18,970 nucleotides of DNA, from the NCBI GenBank assembly GCA_016296945.1, contig JAEDHQ010000032.1:1-18970 (forward strand). Direction: 5' to 3'. Below are positions 1 to 7,753 of this stretch, one piece after another; the stretch's first letter is position 1; each line of letters opens with the position of its first letter. The DNA comes from Bacilli bacterium. Lineage in GTDB: Bacteria; Bacillota_I; Bacilli_A; ML615J-28; CAG-698. A program made the position numbers and the translations under genes. The notes beneath the pieces were generated by a model, which saw only the letters and a program-made list of their open reading frames with translations, did no database searches and was not told the origin of the DNA.

Positions 1-6
1 TGAATA

Positions 7-21
7 AATTCATTATGAATT
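7..21. promoter_or_regulatory. 15-bp palindrome, possible operator
   Basis: The bases read AATTCAT-T-ATGAATT, a perfect inverted repeat with 7-base arms and one central base. It overlaps the -10 box (19-24) and the predicted start point (about position 12) of the minus-strand promoter at 19-47, which is where a repressor would block initiation. The geometry resembles MarR- or TetR-type operators in general, but no regulator is in the window, and AT-rich DNA produces such palindromes by chance fairly often. Confidence 0.35.
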
Positions 22-47
22 ATATCATTAAGTATTATGCAATGCAA
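19..47 (-). promoter_or_regulatory. Sigma-A-type promoter for a gene left of the window
   Basis: Read on the minus strand, a -35 element TTGCAT (42-47) is followed by exactly 17 bases and a consensus -10 box TATAAT (19-24). A TGn extension directly precedes the -10 box. Transcription would start near position 12 and leave the window at its left edge, so the gene it drives is not visible. It lies downstream of the cupin gene on the same strand, so the next gene on the left starts a new transcript. Confidence 0.65.
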
Positions 48-95
48 GATTTATTTTTCCAATAAATAACATTAAAAGTATAATTGTATATTTTC

Positions 96-431
96 TTATT
101 CATTAACTACCGCAATTAAAACTAAATCTTCTTGATCAATATTTTTAATTCCGTGGTTTCTTCCTTTTTTACATAAAGAAATATCACCAACATTTACTTC
201 TGTTTCTTTATCATCAATAATAAGAATTCCCTTGCCACTAATTACTACATATGTTTCTTCATCAACTTCATGCACATGAGAGCCAATACTAGCACCAGTA
301 GGAATTGTAATTTTCGCATACATCTTCATATTACATAATGTTGGATTTACTTTTTGTAAATAAACTGTGCCATCGCCACCACGTAAATTTTTTACAGCCA
401 CTTTTTCTATATTATTAAAACTTAAAATCAT
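96..431 (-). CDS. Small cupin-domain protein
   Basis: This 111-residue protein is a single cupin beta-barrel. Cupin motif 1 is visible as the HxHx3E pattern at residues 52-58 (His52, His54, Glu58), and motif 2 as GDx9HxxxN with His93. These residues normally bind one divalent metal ion. The usual Pro of motif 2 is replaced by Lys. Stand-alone cupins of this size include sugar isomerases, dioxygenase-like enzymes and sensor proteins, so the substrate cannot be inferred. The start has an AAAGGA site about 11 bases upstream. The gene lies 67 bases after the lipoprotein gene on the same strand; it may be the last gene of that operon or have a weak promoter of its own (a TTGATA with poor -10 candidates). 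No hairpin terminator follows it. Confidence 0.85.
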   Translation of the reverse strand: MILSFNNIEKVAVKNLRGGDGTVYLQKVNPTLCNMKMYAKITIPTGASIGSHVHEVDEETYVVISGKGILIIDDKETEVNVGDISLCKKGRNHGIKNIDQEDLVLIAVVNE

Positions 432-498
432 TGTTAATATAATCCTTTCTATATAAAATATTAATTATAATAAAATATCAACTATTCTATATTAGTAT

Positions 499-1341
499 TT
501 ATTGTAACTCTTCTACATAGTATATATTCATAACATCATCATTATTATAATAACGGATATTATAATATATTTTACTAATTGAATATATATCACTCACTTC
601 GATATCTGTTAGCGTATAAATATCACCATGATTTGGTCGATAGTGATAATATCCAACAAAAGGATACAAATTTCCATTAATTTCTACCCATGTTTGGATA
701 TCATAATGACCAGTTGTAATATTATCATCTAAATCAATTGATAACTTATAACGATTGAAAGGTTCAGATTGATTCTTATTTTTAATTAACTTAACTTGAT
801 AATTTCCTAAATCATTTTGATTATATTTTGTACTATCAAACTTAATTATTTCTTCTTGAAATTTAATTTCTTTATTTTCTTCATTGCCATTTTTTGTGAA
901 GCGATATTTTACTAACACTCTTAAAACATCTAATTGTTCTTTAAAATTACCACTAGGCATAAAATTTTGTCCATATGATCTTTCAGTACTATCTAAATAA
1001 TCATATTTATGAAAATAATTTTCATATTTCCCACTTTCAGTAAGATAATCTACTTGATAATAATCATAGAAACGTCCTGTTAAAGTGAATTCATTTCCAT
1101 TATAAGAATAATTCTTAGGAAAGATGGAAATATATGTTAGTGAATAAATTAAATCATTATTTTCATTTAAAACACTTTGAACAAGTAAATAAGGTGAAAC
1201 TTCATCACCATCGACATTAACTTCGTGTACTGCTTCAATTGGATCAGCTGTTGTAACTTTATCTTGATCTTCAGGATCTTTCTTACAGCCAACAAAAAGC
1301 ATCAAGAAAATAAATAAAAATGTAATCAAATATTTTTTCAT
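499..1341 (-). CDS. Putative lipoprotein of unknown function
   Basis: The preferred start is the ATG at 1341, giving 280 residues. It begins with MKKYL, a hydrophobic stretch and a lipobox-like LFVGC, with Cys19 as the likely lipidation site after cleavage by signal peptidase II. An ATG at 1359 is also in frame but lies inside the end of rnhB, adds a charged leader and has a poorer ribosome site; GAGG precedes the 1341 start by about 12 bases. The mature part is polar, rich in Asp, Asn and Tyr, and contains alternating segments typical of beta structure. I recognise no domain. It is placed 7 bases after the rnhB stop, so it is probably expressed with the signal peptidase/ribosome-assembly operon, an unusual partner for those genes. 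Surface-exposed on the outer face of the membrane is an inference from the lipobox. Confidence 0.8.
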   Translation of the reverse strand: MKKYLITFLFIFLMLFVGCKKDPEDQDKVTTADPIEAVHEVNVDGDEVSPYLLVQSVLNENNDLIYSLTYISIFPKNYSYNGNEFTLTGRFYDYYQVDYLTESGKYENYFHKYDYLDSTERSYGQNFMPSGNFKEQLDVLRVLVKYRFTKNGNEENKEIKFQEEIIKFDSTKYNQNDLGNYQVKLIKNKNQSEPFNRYKLSIDLDDNITTGHYDIQTWVEINGNLYPFVGYYHYRPNHGDIYTLTDIEVSDIYSISKIYYNIRYYNNDDVMNIYYVEELQ

Positions 1342-1348
1342 TCTTTTT

Positions 1349-1969
1349 TTATACCTCATGATTTAATACTTTCTTGACTGGGGCATAGCTTTTACGATGA
1401 ACAGCACTGACACCATATAAAGACAACAACTCTAAATGTCTTTTTGTGACATATCCTTTGTGTTTTTTAAATTCATACATTGGATACTCTTTATCAAGTT
1501 CATCCATAATTCGATCTCTTGTCACTTTTGCAATAATGCTAGCTGCCGCGATTGAGGCACTTTTCGCATCTCCTTTGATGATACTTAAATAAGGGACGTC
1601 AATTTTTAAATCCATGCAGTCAGTAAGAACATAATCAACTTTTTTCATTCTCTCAACTGATTTTGTCATAGCTAAGCGACTAGCTTCTAATGGATTAAGA
1701 CGGTCAACATCCATAACACTTATTACTTCATATTCTACTTGAATTGCATCACGTAAAATAATATCAAATAATTGATCTCTTTTTTTAGGAGTTAATTTTT
1801 TCGAATCATTTAATCCATCTAATTTATAGCCAACTGGTAAAATAACACTAGCCGCAACTAATGGCCCTGCCATTGGTCCTCTTCCAGCCTCATCACAACC
1901 AGCAATGTATTTATAACCTTGTTGATTTAATTCTTCTTCATATTTATAAATATCATTTATTTTATTCAT
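1349..1969 (-). CDS. rnhB: Ribonuclease HII
   Basis: RNase HII cuts the RNA strand of RNA/DNA hybrids and starts removal of ribonucleotides misincorporated in DNA. The 206-residue protein carries the family signature GCDEAGRGPMAGP near residues 24-36 with catalytic Asp26 and Glu27, the DSKKL motif at 55-59, Asp117 in place of the usual LIDG aspartate (here followed by Cys, not Gly) and the highly conserved KGDAKSASIAAASIIAKVTRD block with Asp134. The length is typical. The start ATG overlaps the rbgA stop as ATGA, and no clear ribosome binding site precedes it, so translation is probably coupled to rbgA. The lepB-rbgA-rnhB order matches that of many Firmicutes. Confidence 0.97.
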   Translation of the reverse strand: MNKINDIYKYEEELNQQGYKYIAGCDEAGRGPMAGPLVAASVILPVGYKLDGLNDSKKLTPKKRDQLFDIILRDAIQVEYEVISVMDVDRLNPLEASRLAMTKSVERMKKVDYVLTDCMDLKIDVPYLSIIKGDAKSASIAAASIIAKVTRDRIMDELDKEYPMYEFKKHKGYVTKRHLELLSLYGVSAVHRKSYAPVKKVLNHEV

Positions 1970-2808
1970 ACACGATCTAAACTTATCTTTCCGATTCTAC
2001 CATTTTTGAAATCATTTAAAATAATATCATAACAACGATCATAATCATCATTCTTAATATGATATTTCTTTACAAATTCAGTAACATATTCAATACAATC
2101 AAATTCTTCATTTGATTCTTTAATATCAATTTGATATTTATCTAATAAATTATTAGGATAATTTTTTCTTAAATACTTTAATAAATAAAATACAAGTTCT
2201 TCTTTTTTTAAAACTTCATCTTTAATGGCTCCAGTTAAAGCTAAATGAATACCAACAGTTTCATCTTCAAACTTTGGCCATAAAACTCCTGGTGTATCTA
2301 ATAATTCAATATTCTGGTTTATTCTAATCCATTGCTGAGCTTTTGTAACCCCTGGTTTATTACCAACATTAGTTACTTTCTTATTAACTAAACGATTAAT
2401 TAATGTTGATTTGCCGACATTAGGAATGCCAACAATCATTGCTCTGATTGGACGCATTTTCATGCCTTTGCTTAAGTCTCTCTCAATTTTTTCTTTTAAT
2501 ACTTCTCTAGATAATATTTCAATCTTTTTTACATTAATTCCGCTAATTGAATCAACAACAAGACAAGGAATATTTTGACTTCGAAAATAGTTCTCCCATT
2601 CTTTAGTGACACTATGATCAGCCATATCTAATTTTGTAAGAATATATAATTTCTTCTTATTAGTTAAGATTTCATTAATCATTGGATTACTAGATGAATA
2701 GGGAATTCGCGCATCAAGTAAAACATAGACAATATCAACAACTTTAATTTTTTCAATTATTTCATTTCTTGCCTTGGCCATATGACCTGGAAACCATTGA
2801 ATACTCAT
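1966..2808 (-). CDS. rbgA: Ribosome biogenesis GTPase RbgA (YlqF)
   Basis: RbgA is a circularly permuted GTPase needed for late assembly of the 50S ribosomal subunit. The permuted motif order is visible: G4 (TKLD, 58-61) comes first, then G5 (SIS region, about 87), G1/P-loop GIPNVGKST (127-135), the GVT of G2 (about 153-155) and G3 DTPG (171-174). The N-terminus MSIQWFPGHMAKA is the standard family start, which places the start at 2808 and not at the in-frame ATG at 2823. The 2808 ATG overlaps the lepB stop as ATGA and is preceded by GGGAGAG at good spacing. At 280 residues it matches the B. subtilis protein closely. The C-terminal region after the GTPase domain fits the RNA-binding helical domain of the family. 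Confidence 0.97.
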   Translation of the reverse strand: MSIQWFPGHMAKARNEIIEKIKVVDIVYVLLDARIPYSSSNPMINEILTNKKKLYILTKLDMADHSVTKEWENYFRSQNIPCLVVDSISGINVKKIEILSREVLKEKIERDLSKGMKMRPIRAMIVGIPNVGKSTLINRLVNKKVTNVGNKPGVTKAQQWIRINQNIELLDTPGVLWPKFEDETVGIHLALTGAIKDEVLKKEELVFYLLKYLRKNYPNNLLDKYQIDIKESNEEFDCIEYVTEFVKKYHIKNDDYDRCYDIILNDFKNGRIGKISLDRV

Positions 2809-3593
2809 GATAAACTCTCCCAATCAAATAAACTAATAACACGATAAACAACACGACCTATCACTTGATCTTCAGATACTAAACCAAAAGAACGAGAGTC
2901 AAGCGAATCATCACGGTTATCACCCATTATAAAATATAACCCTTCATCTACAATATATCGATCATATGTTGGATCATAGGTTAATCCTTTCCCCACAAAT
3001 CTTGAAAGATCAGGATTTAAAGAACTATATTTATTCTTAAATATAACATATTCTTCCGAATAAACTTCACCATTTAAAACTAAGACACCATTACGAATAA
3101 TAAAAGTATCTCCACCTTTTGCTATCAGTCTTTTAACTAATAACTCTTTATCTTCAATGCCAGGAATATCAATGTTTTTATCTTTATCATATTCTACAAT
3201 CACTATATCAAAGTTTTTCACATTATTACTACTTCTAACAATTAAGACATTTCCATCTTTTAATGTTGGTGTCATTGAAATTCCTTCTACATCAGCTTTA
3301 AAATATCCAAAAGCAAATATTAATTGAAATACACAACAAGCAACAACAAACAATGATAGAAAATCTGATAAATTATAGACTTTAAAAGCAAAACTTTTTG
3401 AGTTATAAAACTTATAAGTTGTTAATAAAAACGTAACCAAACAAACACCAAAAAAAGAGATCCAATAATAGACTTCTGTAATAACATTATTTACTGCTGG
3501 TTTAATAGCTATTAAGATAGTTAATATTAATAAACCGATTAAAGAAGTAAAATATTTTCTTCTAAATGACCTTTCTTGAAATTCTCTTTCCAT
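2805..3593 (-). CDS. lepB: Type I signal peptidase
   Basis: Signal peptidase I removes signal peptides from secreted proteins on the outer face of the membrane, using a Ser/Lys dyad. The nucleophile is Ser106 in GISMTPTL, the general base is Lys154 in LVKRLIAKGGD, and the conserved MGDNRDDSxDSRxFG box lies at 223-237. The enzyme part matches the Gram-positive SipS type. Unusually, about 100 residues precede the catalytic serine and contain three hydrophobic segments (about 17-30, 43-58 and 78-98); ordinary SipS-type enzymes have one. A ribosome site TTGAGG lies about 9 bases before the ATG. The gene follows the ftsK-like gene after 17 bases and overlaps rbgA by ATGA. The GHL10 proteins in this window, with Ala-x-Ala-like cleavage sites, are the kind of substrate it would process. 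Confidence 0.95.
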   Translation of the reverse strand: MEREFQERSFRRKYFTSLIGLLILTILIAIKPAVNNVITEVYYWISFFGVCLVTFLLTTYKFYNSKSFAFKVYNLSDFLSLFVVACCVFQLIFAFGYFKADVEGISMTPTLKDGNVLIVRSSNNVKNFDIVIVEYDKDKNIDIPGIEDKELLVKRLIAKGGDTFIIRNGVLVLNGEVYSEEYVIFKNKYSSLNPDLSRFVGKGLTYDPTYDRYIVDEGLYFIMGDNRDDSLDSRSFGLVSEDQVIGRVVYRVISLFDWESLS

Positions 3594-3610
3594 TGTTAGT
3601 TACCTCAATT

Positions 3611-5947
3611 CTAAAACCTATTACTTAGTAAATTTTCTAAAACATCAATATCATCAATGATAACAGCACGTGCCCGACCAGGAACATTTTCACTTTCAAT
3701 AATTCCTAAGTCTGATAAACCGACAATAATCTTATCAGCACGATTAAAGCCTATATTAAATGTTTTTTGGATTTGATTAGCAGATGCTTTCCTTTGACGG
3801 AAAACAAATCTGGCAACATCTTCAAAATATTCATCTTCAAAAGGACTATTGCCCGCAAATGTACTATTTGAATGATCTGCTTCTGCTTGTGTCTTTAACT
3901 CTTCATGAGTAAACATATATTTAGGAGGAATTGCTTGCTCTTCATAATAATATTGAATAGCATCTAATTCTTCTTGAGAAATATATGTACCTTGAACACG
4001 AGTTAGTTTGCCATCAATCAAACTTAACATATCTCCATTTTTCAATAATTTTTCTGCTCCAGGGCGGTCTAAAATTGTTTGCGAATCAATTGCTGTACTT
4101 GTAGTAAAAGCAATTCTAGAAGCAATATTAGCTTTGATACTACCACGAATAACATCAACAGTTGGTCGTTGTGTTGCAATAATAACATGAATACCAGCAC
4201 TTCGAGCTTTTTGTGCCAATCTTAAAACATAAGTTTCAAATTCATCAGCTATATAAGTCATTAAATCACCAAATTCATCGATTAATACTACGATATATGG
4301 AATAATCTTTAAACCATTAGCTTTCGCATACTTATTATAATCTTCTACAGTACGTTTACTATGAGCAGCTAAAAACTCATAACGTCTTTCCATTTCGTCA
4401 ACAGTCCATTTAAGAGCTGGAGCTACAAGCTCATAACCTTTTATAATTGGTGTTGCTAAATGTGGAATATCTTTGAAGAATACTAATTCATTACCTTTAG
4501 GGTCAACTAAAATCATCTTTACTTCTTCAGGTGAAGATTTATAAATAATACTAAAGATAATAGAGAATAAGCATACTGATTTACCACCACCAGTCATCCC
4601 CGCGATTAAGCAGTGTGGCATTTTCGCAATATCAGCATATTGTGGTTGTCCAGAGTTATTTAAGCCTAATATAATATTTAAAGGCTTACCATCTCTTAAA
4701 TAATCTTGATTATTAATTAAATCACCAAATAAAACCATATCTCTAGTATAATTTGGAACTTCAATTCCAACAGTAGGTTTTCTAAAAATTGGTGCTTCAA
4801 TCCGAATATCTCCAGAAGCTAAATTCATTTGCAAGTTCTTTTGAATGTTTACTACTTTATTAACATTCACACCTGGATCAAGTTTAATTTCATATTGAGT
4901 GACAGCTGGACCTTTTGAACAAGCAATAACACGACCACCAACTTTAAATTCCTCTAAAGTACGATTAATAACACTGCTTTGATAGTTGATTTCATCACTA
5001 TCAACTCCACTAACTTTGCCATTGCGTTGTAAAATCTCAAATGGTGGAGCAACATATCTAATTTTCGCATTACCAAAGAAAATATTATTCTTATCATTTT
5101 GCACTTCAACAACCTTTGGTCTTGAACGAATAATATGTTCTTCAATCATTGGTTCATCATAATCTACTTCTTCTTGATAACTTGATTTAGGTAAATTATC
5201 AGCTGAATTATTGCTGCGATAATTTGTACTACTTTGAGCATCATTAAGATGGAAGAAATCAACATCTTGATTTATTTGTTCGCTGCGAACATTATTAGAA
5301 ACAGTTTGTCTACTAGAATTATAATTAGGATTAGAATTAGAATTATTATATGTTACTTCTTCATTATCTTGATTTTCATTAGCATCAAGAGAAAAATCTT
5401 CCTCATGGATATAATCATATTGTATAGAATTTAAAGGATCTTGAAGTTGCTTTCTTTCAACTTGTTTTTCTTCAACTTTACTACTTACTTGATTATTAAC
5501 TTGATTTGCTTTTTTGTTATCAATTTCTCTCATTGCTTCGTGATAAAATCTACCATATTGTTGACGATTACGTTCAAGGATTTCTTCATTAGATAATTTA
5601 TCACCACGTAAATCAGCTAAATGACTACTACTAATTCCTAAGTTTTCTTCTTTACGATAATAACTAGGAATCCGATCAGGTGAATATTTATCTTCTTTTG
5701 CTAATCTCTTGCGCATTTGTTCTGGCGTTTCATTTTCCACGATAACATTATTTAACTCATCTTGATCATTTTTATTTTTATCAAGATTGTTATATTGTTT
5801 TCCACCATTCCCATATTGAACATAAGGATATGATAGATTATCTTTAGCTTGCGTGCCACTATATGGAGAAACATATTTTGAAGGCTTACGTTCAGGTTTC
5901 TTCTCCTCTTCAATTTGTGCTATATAAAATCTTTCTCTTCTACTCAT
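3611..5947 (-). CDS. FtsK/SpoIIIE-family DNA translocase lacking its own membrane domain (SftA-like)
   Basis: FtsK-family motors pump double-stranded DNA during chromosome segregation at division. In this 778-residue protein, residues 1-290 are hydrophilic and rich in Asn, Gln, Ser, Glu and Lys, with no hydrophobic segment. The motor follows: an alpha-type domain from about 296, Walker A GMTGGGKS at 450-457 (canonical GATGSGKS), VDPKGNEL at 481-488, Walker B with Asp557-Glu558, and ATQRPTVDVI at 591-600. A winged-helix gamma domain at about 703-768, the part that reads DNA polarity motifs in the family, closes the protein. This layout resembles the soluble B. subtilis SftA more than membrane-anchored SpoIIIE or FtsK. 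GGAGAGG precedes the ATG by about 6 bases. The gene starts one base after the stop of a single-pass membrane protein, which could be its anchor (inference). Confidence 0.93.
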   Translation of the reverse strand: MSRRERFYIAQIEEEKKPERKPSKYVSPYSGTQAKDNLSYPYVQYGNGGKQYNNLDKNKNDQDELNNVIVENETPEQMRKRLAKEDKYSPDRIPSYYRKEENLGISSSHLADLRGDKLSNEEILERNRQQYGRFYHEAMREIDNKKANQVNNQVSSKVEEKQVERKQLQDPLNSIQYDYIHEEDFSLDANENQDNEEVTYNNSNSNPNYNSSRQTVSNNVRSEQINQDVDFFHLNDAQSSTNYRSNNSADNLPKSSYQEEVDYDEPMIEEHIIRSRPKVVEVQNDKNNIFFGNAKIRYVAPPFEILQRNGKVSGVDSDEINYQSSVINRTLEEFKVGGRVIACSKGPAVTQYEIKLDPGVNVNKVVNIQKNLQMNLASGDIRIEAPIFRKPTVGIEVPNYTRDMVLFGDLINNQDYLRDGKPLNIILGLNNSGQPQYADIAKMPHCLIAGMTGGGKSVCLFSIIFSIIYKSSPEEVKMILVDPKGNELVFFKDIPHLATPIIKGYELVAPALKWTVDEMERRYEFLAAHSKRTVEDYNKYAKANGLKIIPYIVVLIDEFGDLMTYIADEFETYVLRLAQKARSAGIHVIIATQRPTVDVIRGSIKANIASRIAFTTSTAIDSQTILDRPGAEKLLKNGDMLSLIDGKLTRVQGTYISQEELDAIQYYYEEQAIPPKYMFTHEELKTQAEADHSNSTFAGNSPFEDEYFEDVARFVFRQRKASANQIQKTFNIGFNRADKIIVGLSDLGIIESENVPGRARAVIIDDIDVLENLLSNRF

Positions 5948-5948
5948 T

Positions 5949-6740
5949 TTAATCCTCTCCGATTAATTCATTAATCTTTAATTGATTTATTTCTTCTTCT
6001 AAGTTTATATTATTATTCTTATCTTCCACAACAAATAAACGCTTACTATAAATTTTAGATGTTTCTTCGCCAACTACATCAATAATAGTATACGCAATCT
6101 TATTTAATATTATTTGATAAGGAGTATCTATCATTGCTTTTTTAACCCAATAAACAGGATTAAAGAGGTTCAATGTTGTTATAACTCCTTTCGCAATTGT
6201 TGGTACTTTAGCTTTATTCGCTGCTTTAACAGCTTTATTTTCAGAAATCATTTTAGTTTTATCAATTAAGTTTAAAACTGAAGTTATTTTTAATGATTTG
6301 ACTTTTCTTAATAATCTTTTATCAAAAATCCCTTCAATTCTTTTCATAATATAATAATCTAAATTTATTATTTCTTCGATACTTAATTCAAACAAAGGAT
6401 GTTTTGACTTTGGATAATAAGTCTTTGAAATATCTGTTAACATCTCAACGCAACAATCTTTCAAAACAATCACCTTTTCACTTGTTTTTACAGATGATGC
6501 TTCATCAATATATTTATTTCTTGTATTAGATATGATGCGATTAATTTCTTCATCAGAAACATCAATTATTTTTTTATGTTTCTTTTCACTTTTTTTAAGG
6601 GAAGTAACAACTATTAATAAATAAATTAATAGACAGATCATAAATCCAGCAACCATTCCCATTAGCACTGGTATTAAATCAAAGAAATCAAAGTTCAGAA
6701 AATATTCTTTTAGTTTATCAATAAAGCCTAAAAACAACAT
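5949..6740 (-). CDS. Single-pass membrane protein of unknown function, next to FtsK-like motor
   Basis: The 263-residue protein has a short amphipathic N-terminus, one strong membrane segment at about residues 23-46, then a positively charged stretch (KKSEKKHKK) that favours a cytoplasmic C-terminal domain. That domain of about 210 residues looks mostly helical, with a conserved-looking LFNPVYWVKK segment in its second half and an acidic tail. I do not recognise the family. It is the first gene of the operon: AAAGGAGTG lies about 8 bases before the ATG, and the promoter at 6793-6821 is immediately upstream. Its stop is one base from the start of the FtsK-like gene, which has no membrane domain, so the two products may act together at the membrane. 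The gene is real by ribosome site, spacing and codon use; the function is open. Confidence 0.8.
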   Translation of the reverse strand: MLFLGFIDKLKEYFLNFDFFDLIPVLMGMVAGFMICLLIYLLIVVTSLKKSEKKHKKIIDVSDEEINRIISNTRNKYIDEASSVKTSEKVIVLKDCCVEMLTDISKTYYPKSKHPLFELSIEEIINLDYYIMKRIEGIFDKRLLRKVKSLKITSVLNLIDKTKMISENKAVKAANKAKVPTIAKGVITTLNLFNPVYWVKKAMIDTPYQIILNKIAYTIIDVVGEETSKIYSKRLFVVEDKNNNINLEEEINQLKINELIGED

Positions 6741-6792
6741 TTACTTTCACTCCTTTCTTAAATAACAAAAAATGTCGATAATCCTTCAGTAT

Positions 6793-6821
6793 ATTTTACA
6801 ATAAATTCCTTATAATTTCAA
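6793..6821 (-). promoter_or_regulatory. Promoter of the ftsK-lepB-rbgA-rnhB operon
   Basis: On the minus strand, TTGAAA (6816-6821) is separated by exactly 17 bases from TAAAAT (6793-6798). Both are close to the sigma-A consensus. The start point would be near 6786, leaving a leader of about 45 bases with an AAAGGAG ribosome site in front of the membrane-protein gene. It is the only good promoter candidate upstream of that gene. Confidence 0.65.
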
Positions 6822-6865
6822 TAACAATTAAAGAGAAAAAAATTTAGAATTATAATCTTTTACAA

Positions 6866-6894
6866 TTGAAAAAATAGTCGTTTTATGGTAATAT
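6866..6894 (+). promoter_or_regulatory. Promoter of the HAD phosphatase gene
   Basis: On the plus strand, TTGAAA (6866-6871), a 17-base spacer and TAATAT (6889-6894) form a sigma-A-type promoter with a TGn extension just before the -10 box. The predicted start at about 6900 is only some 10 bases before the ATG at 6911, so the ribosome site AGGTG would sit at the very 5' end of the transcript. It diverges from the operon promoter at 6793-6821, with 44 bases between the two -35 elements. Confidence 0.6.
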
Positions 6895-6910
6895 ATTACA
6901 AGGTGATTTG

Positions 6911-7720
6911 ATGAAAAAGGGTTATTTAATTGCCATTGATTTAGATGGCACATTAATTCAAGGGTTTGATAATTATGATAAGTTAAGCTTTGAATTATTA
7001 TCAAAAATTGCAAAAGATAATTATGTTGTAATAGCAACAGGTAGACCATTACGATCAAGTAAATATTATTATGATATCTTAAATTTAAATACGCCTATTA
7101 TAAATTACAATGGCGCATTAGTTCATCATCCAAAAGATCCAGACTTTCAAAAATCAATGATAACAGTAGATAGAAACGATGTCATTAAAATATTAAATGA
7201 TAATTTAAATGTCATTAATAACATCTTTTGTGAAGTTGAAGATGATATTTTCTTATATAAGAAACAAGATGAGATTAATTCATATCTTCATTTAGATGGT
7301 GGTAATTTATTTATAGGTGATTTCCAAGATATCTTAAAGGAAAACCCAAATGGAGCAATTGTCTTTTCCAAAGTAGGAAGTGAAGAACAATTGGAAAAAT
7401 ATTTATTGAAAGAATTTAAAGGAAAACTAAAAATAAGATTCTGGGATGATGCTAATTATGTAGTCTCAGAAATCTATAGTCCAATTACTTCTAAAGCTAA
7501 TGGCTTAAAAAGAATAATTGAATATTATAATATTCCTTATGAAAAAACAATCTCAATTGGTGATGGCCATAATGATATTGAAATGTTTAATGTCACAAAA
7601 TATAGTGTTGCAATGGGGAATTCGCATCCAATGCTCCTTGAGCATGCAACGCATATTACTAAAAGTGTAGCGGAAAATGGAGTTTATCATTTTCTAAAAC
7701 AATTTTTCGAAATAAAATAA
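6911..7720 (+). CDS. Cof-type HAD-superfamily phosphatase (HAD-IIB)
   Basis: The 269-residue protein has all four HAD motifs. Motif I is DLDGT with nucleophile Asp10 and acid/base Asp12. Motif II is the Thr of ATGRP (42-46). Motif III is Lys195 in SKANGLKR. Motif IV is GDGHND (217-222). The large cap between motifs II and III and the ATGRP and GDGxND forms place it in the Cof/YidA-like IIB subgroup, which hydrolyses sugar phosphates, flavin or pyridoxal phosphates and similar small molecules; the substrate cannot be told. An in-frame TTG at 6908 is too close to the AGGTG ribosome site (6901-6905), so the ATG at 6911 is preferred. It is the only convincing gene on the plus strand and is transcribed alone, ending in a hairpin terminator. 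Confidence 0.95.
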   Translation: MKKGYLIAIDLDGTLIQGFDNYDKLSFELLSKIAKDNYVVIATGRPLRSSKYYYDILNLNTPIINYNGALVHHPKDPDFQKSMITVDRNDVIKILNDNLNVINNIFCEVEDDIFLYKKQDEINSYLHLDGGNLFIGDFQDILKENPNGAIVFSKVGSEEQLEKYLLKEFKGKLKIRFWDDANYVVSEIYSPITSKANGLKRIIEYYNIPYEKTISIGDGHNDIEMFNVTKYSVAMGNSHPMLLEHATHITKSVAENGVYHFLKQFFEIK

Positions 7721-7750
7721 AAGCTTAGATGCAAAATCTAAGCTTTTTTT
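7720..7750. terminator. Bidirectional rho-independent terminator
   Basis: AAAGCTTAGAT (7720-7730) and ATCTAAGCTTT (7736-7746) form a perfect 11-bp stem with a 5-base loop. A T run follows on the plus strand (7744-7750), and the A-rich stretch before the stem (7711-7720) gives a T-rich run on the minus strand. It sits between the convergent HAD gene and the second GHL10 gene and can end both transcripts. Confidence 0.92.
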
Positions 7751-7753
7751 ACT

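Noticed and set aside
48..70. Inverted repeat ATTTATT/AATAAAT after the cupin gene as a terminator
   Set aside because: The stem is entirely A-T and is followed on the minus strand by CTTGCATTGC, not a T run. It also overlaps the next promoter region.
2809..2823. Longer rbgA start five codons upstream
   Set aside because: The family start MSIQWFPGHM, the ATGA overlap and the GGGAGAG site all point to 2808.
1966..3593. Recoding of TGA as Trp (Mycoplasma-type code)
   Set aside because: rbgA and lepB end properly at TGA in ATGA overlaps, Trp is encoded by TGG throughout, and prfB is intact.
6828..7058. Minus-strand open frame across the start of the HAD gene
   Set aside because: It covers the divergent promoter region and the antisense of the conserved HAD motif I; no ribosome site or recognisable product.
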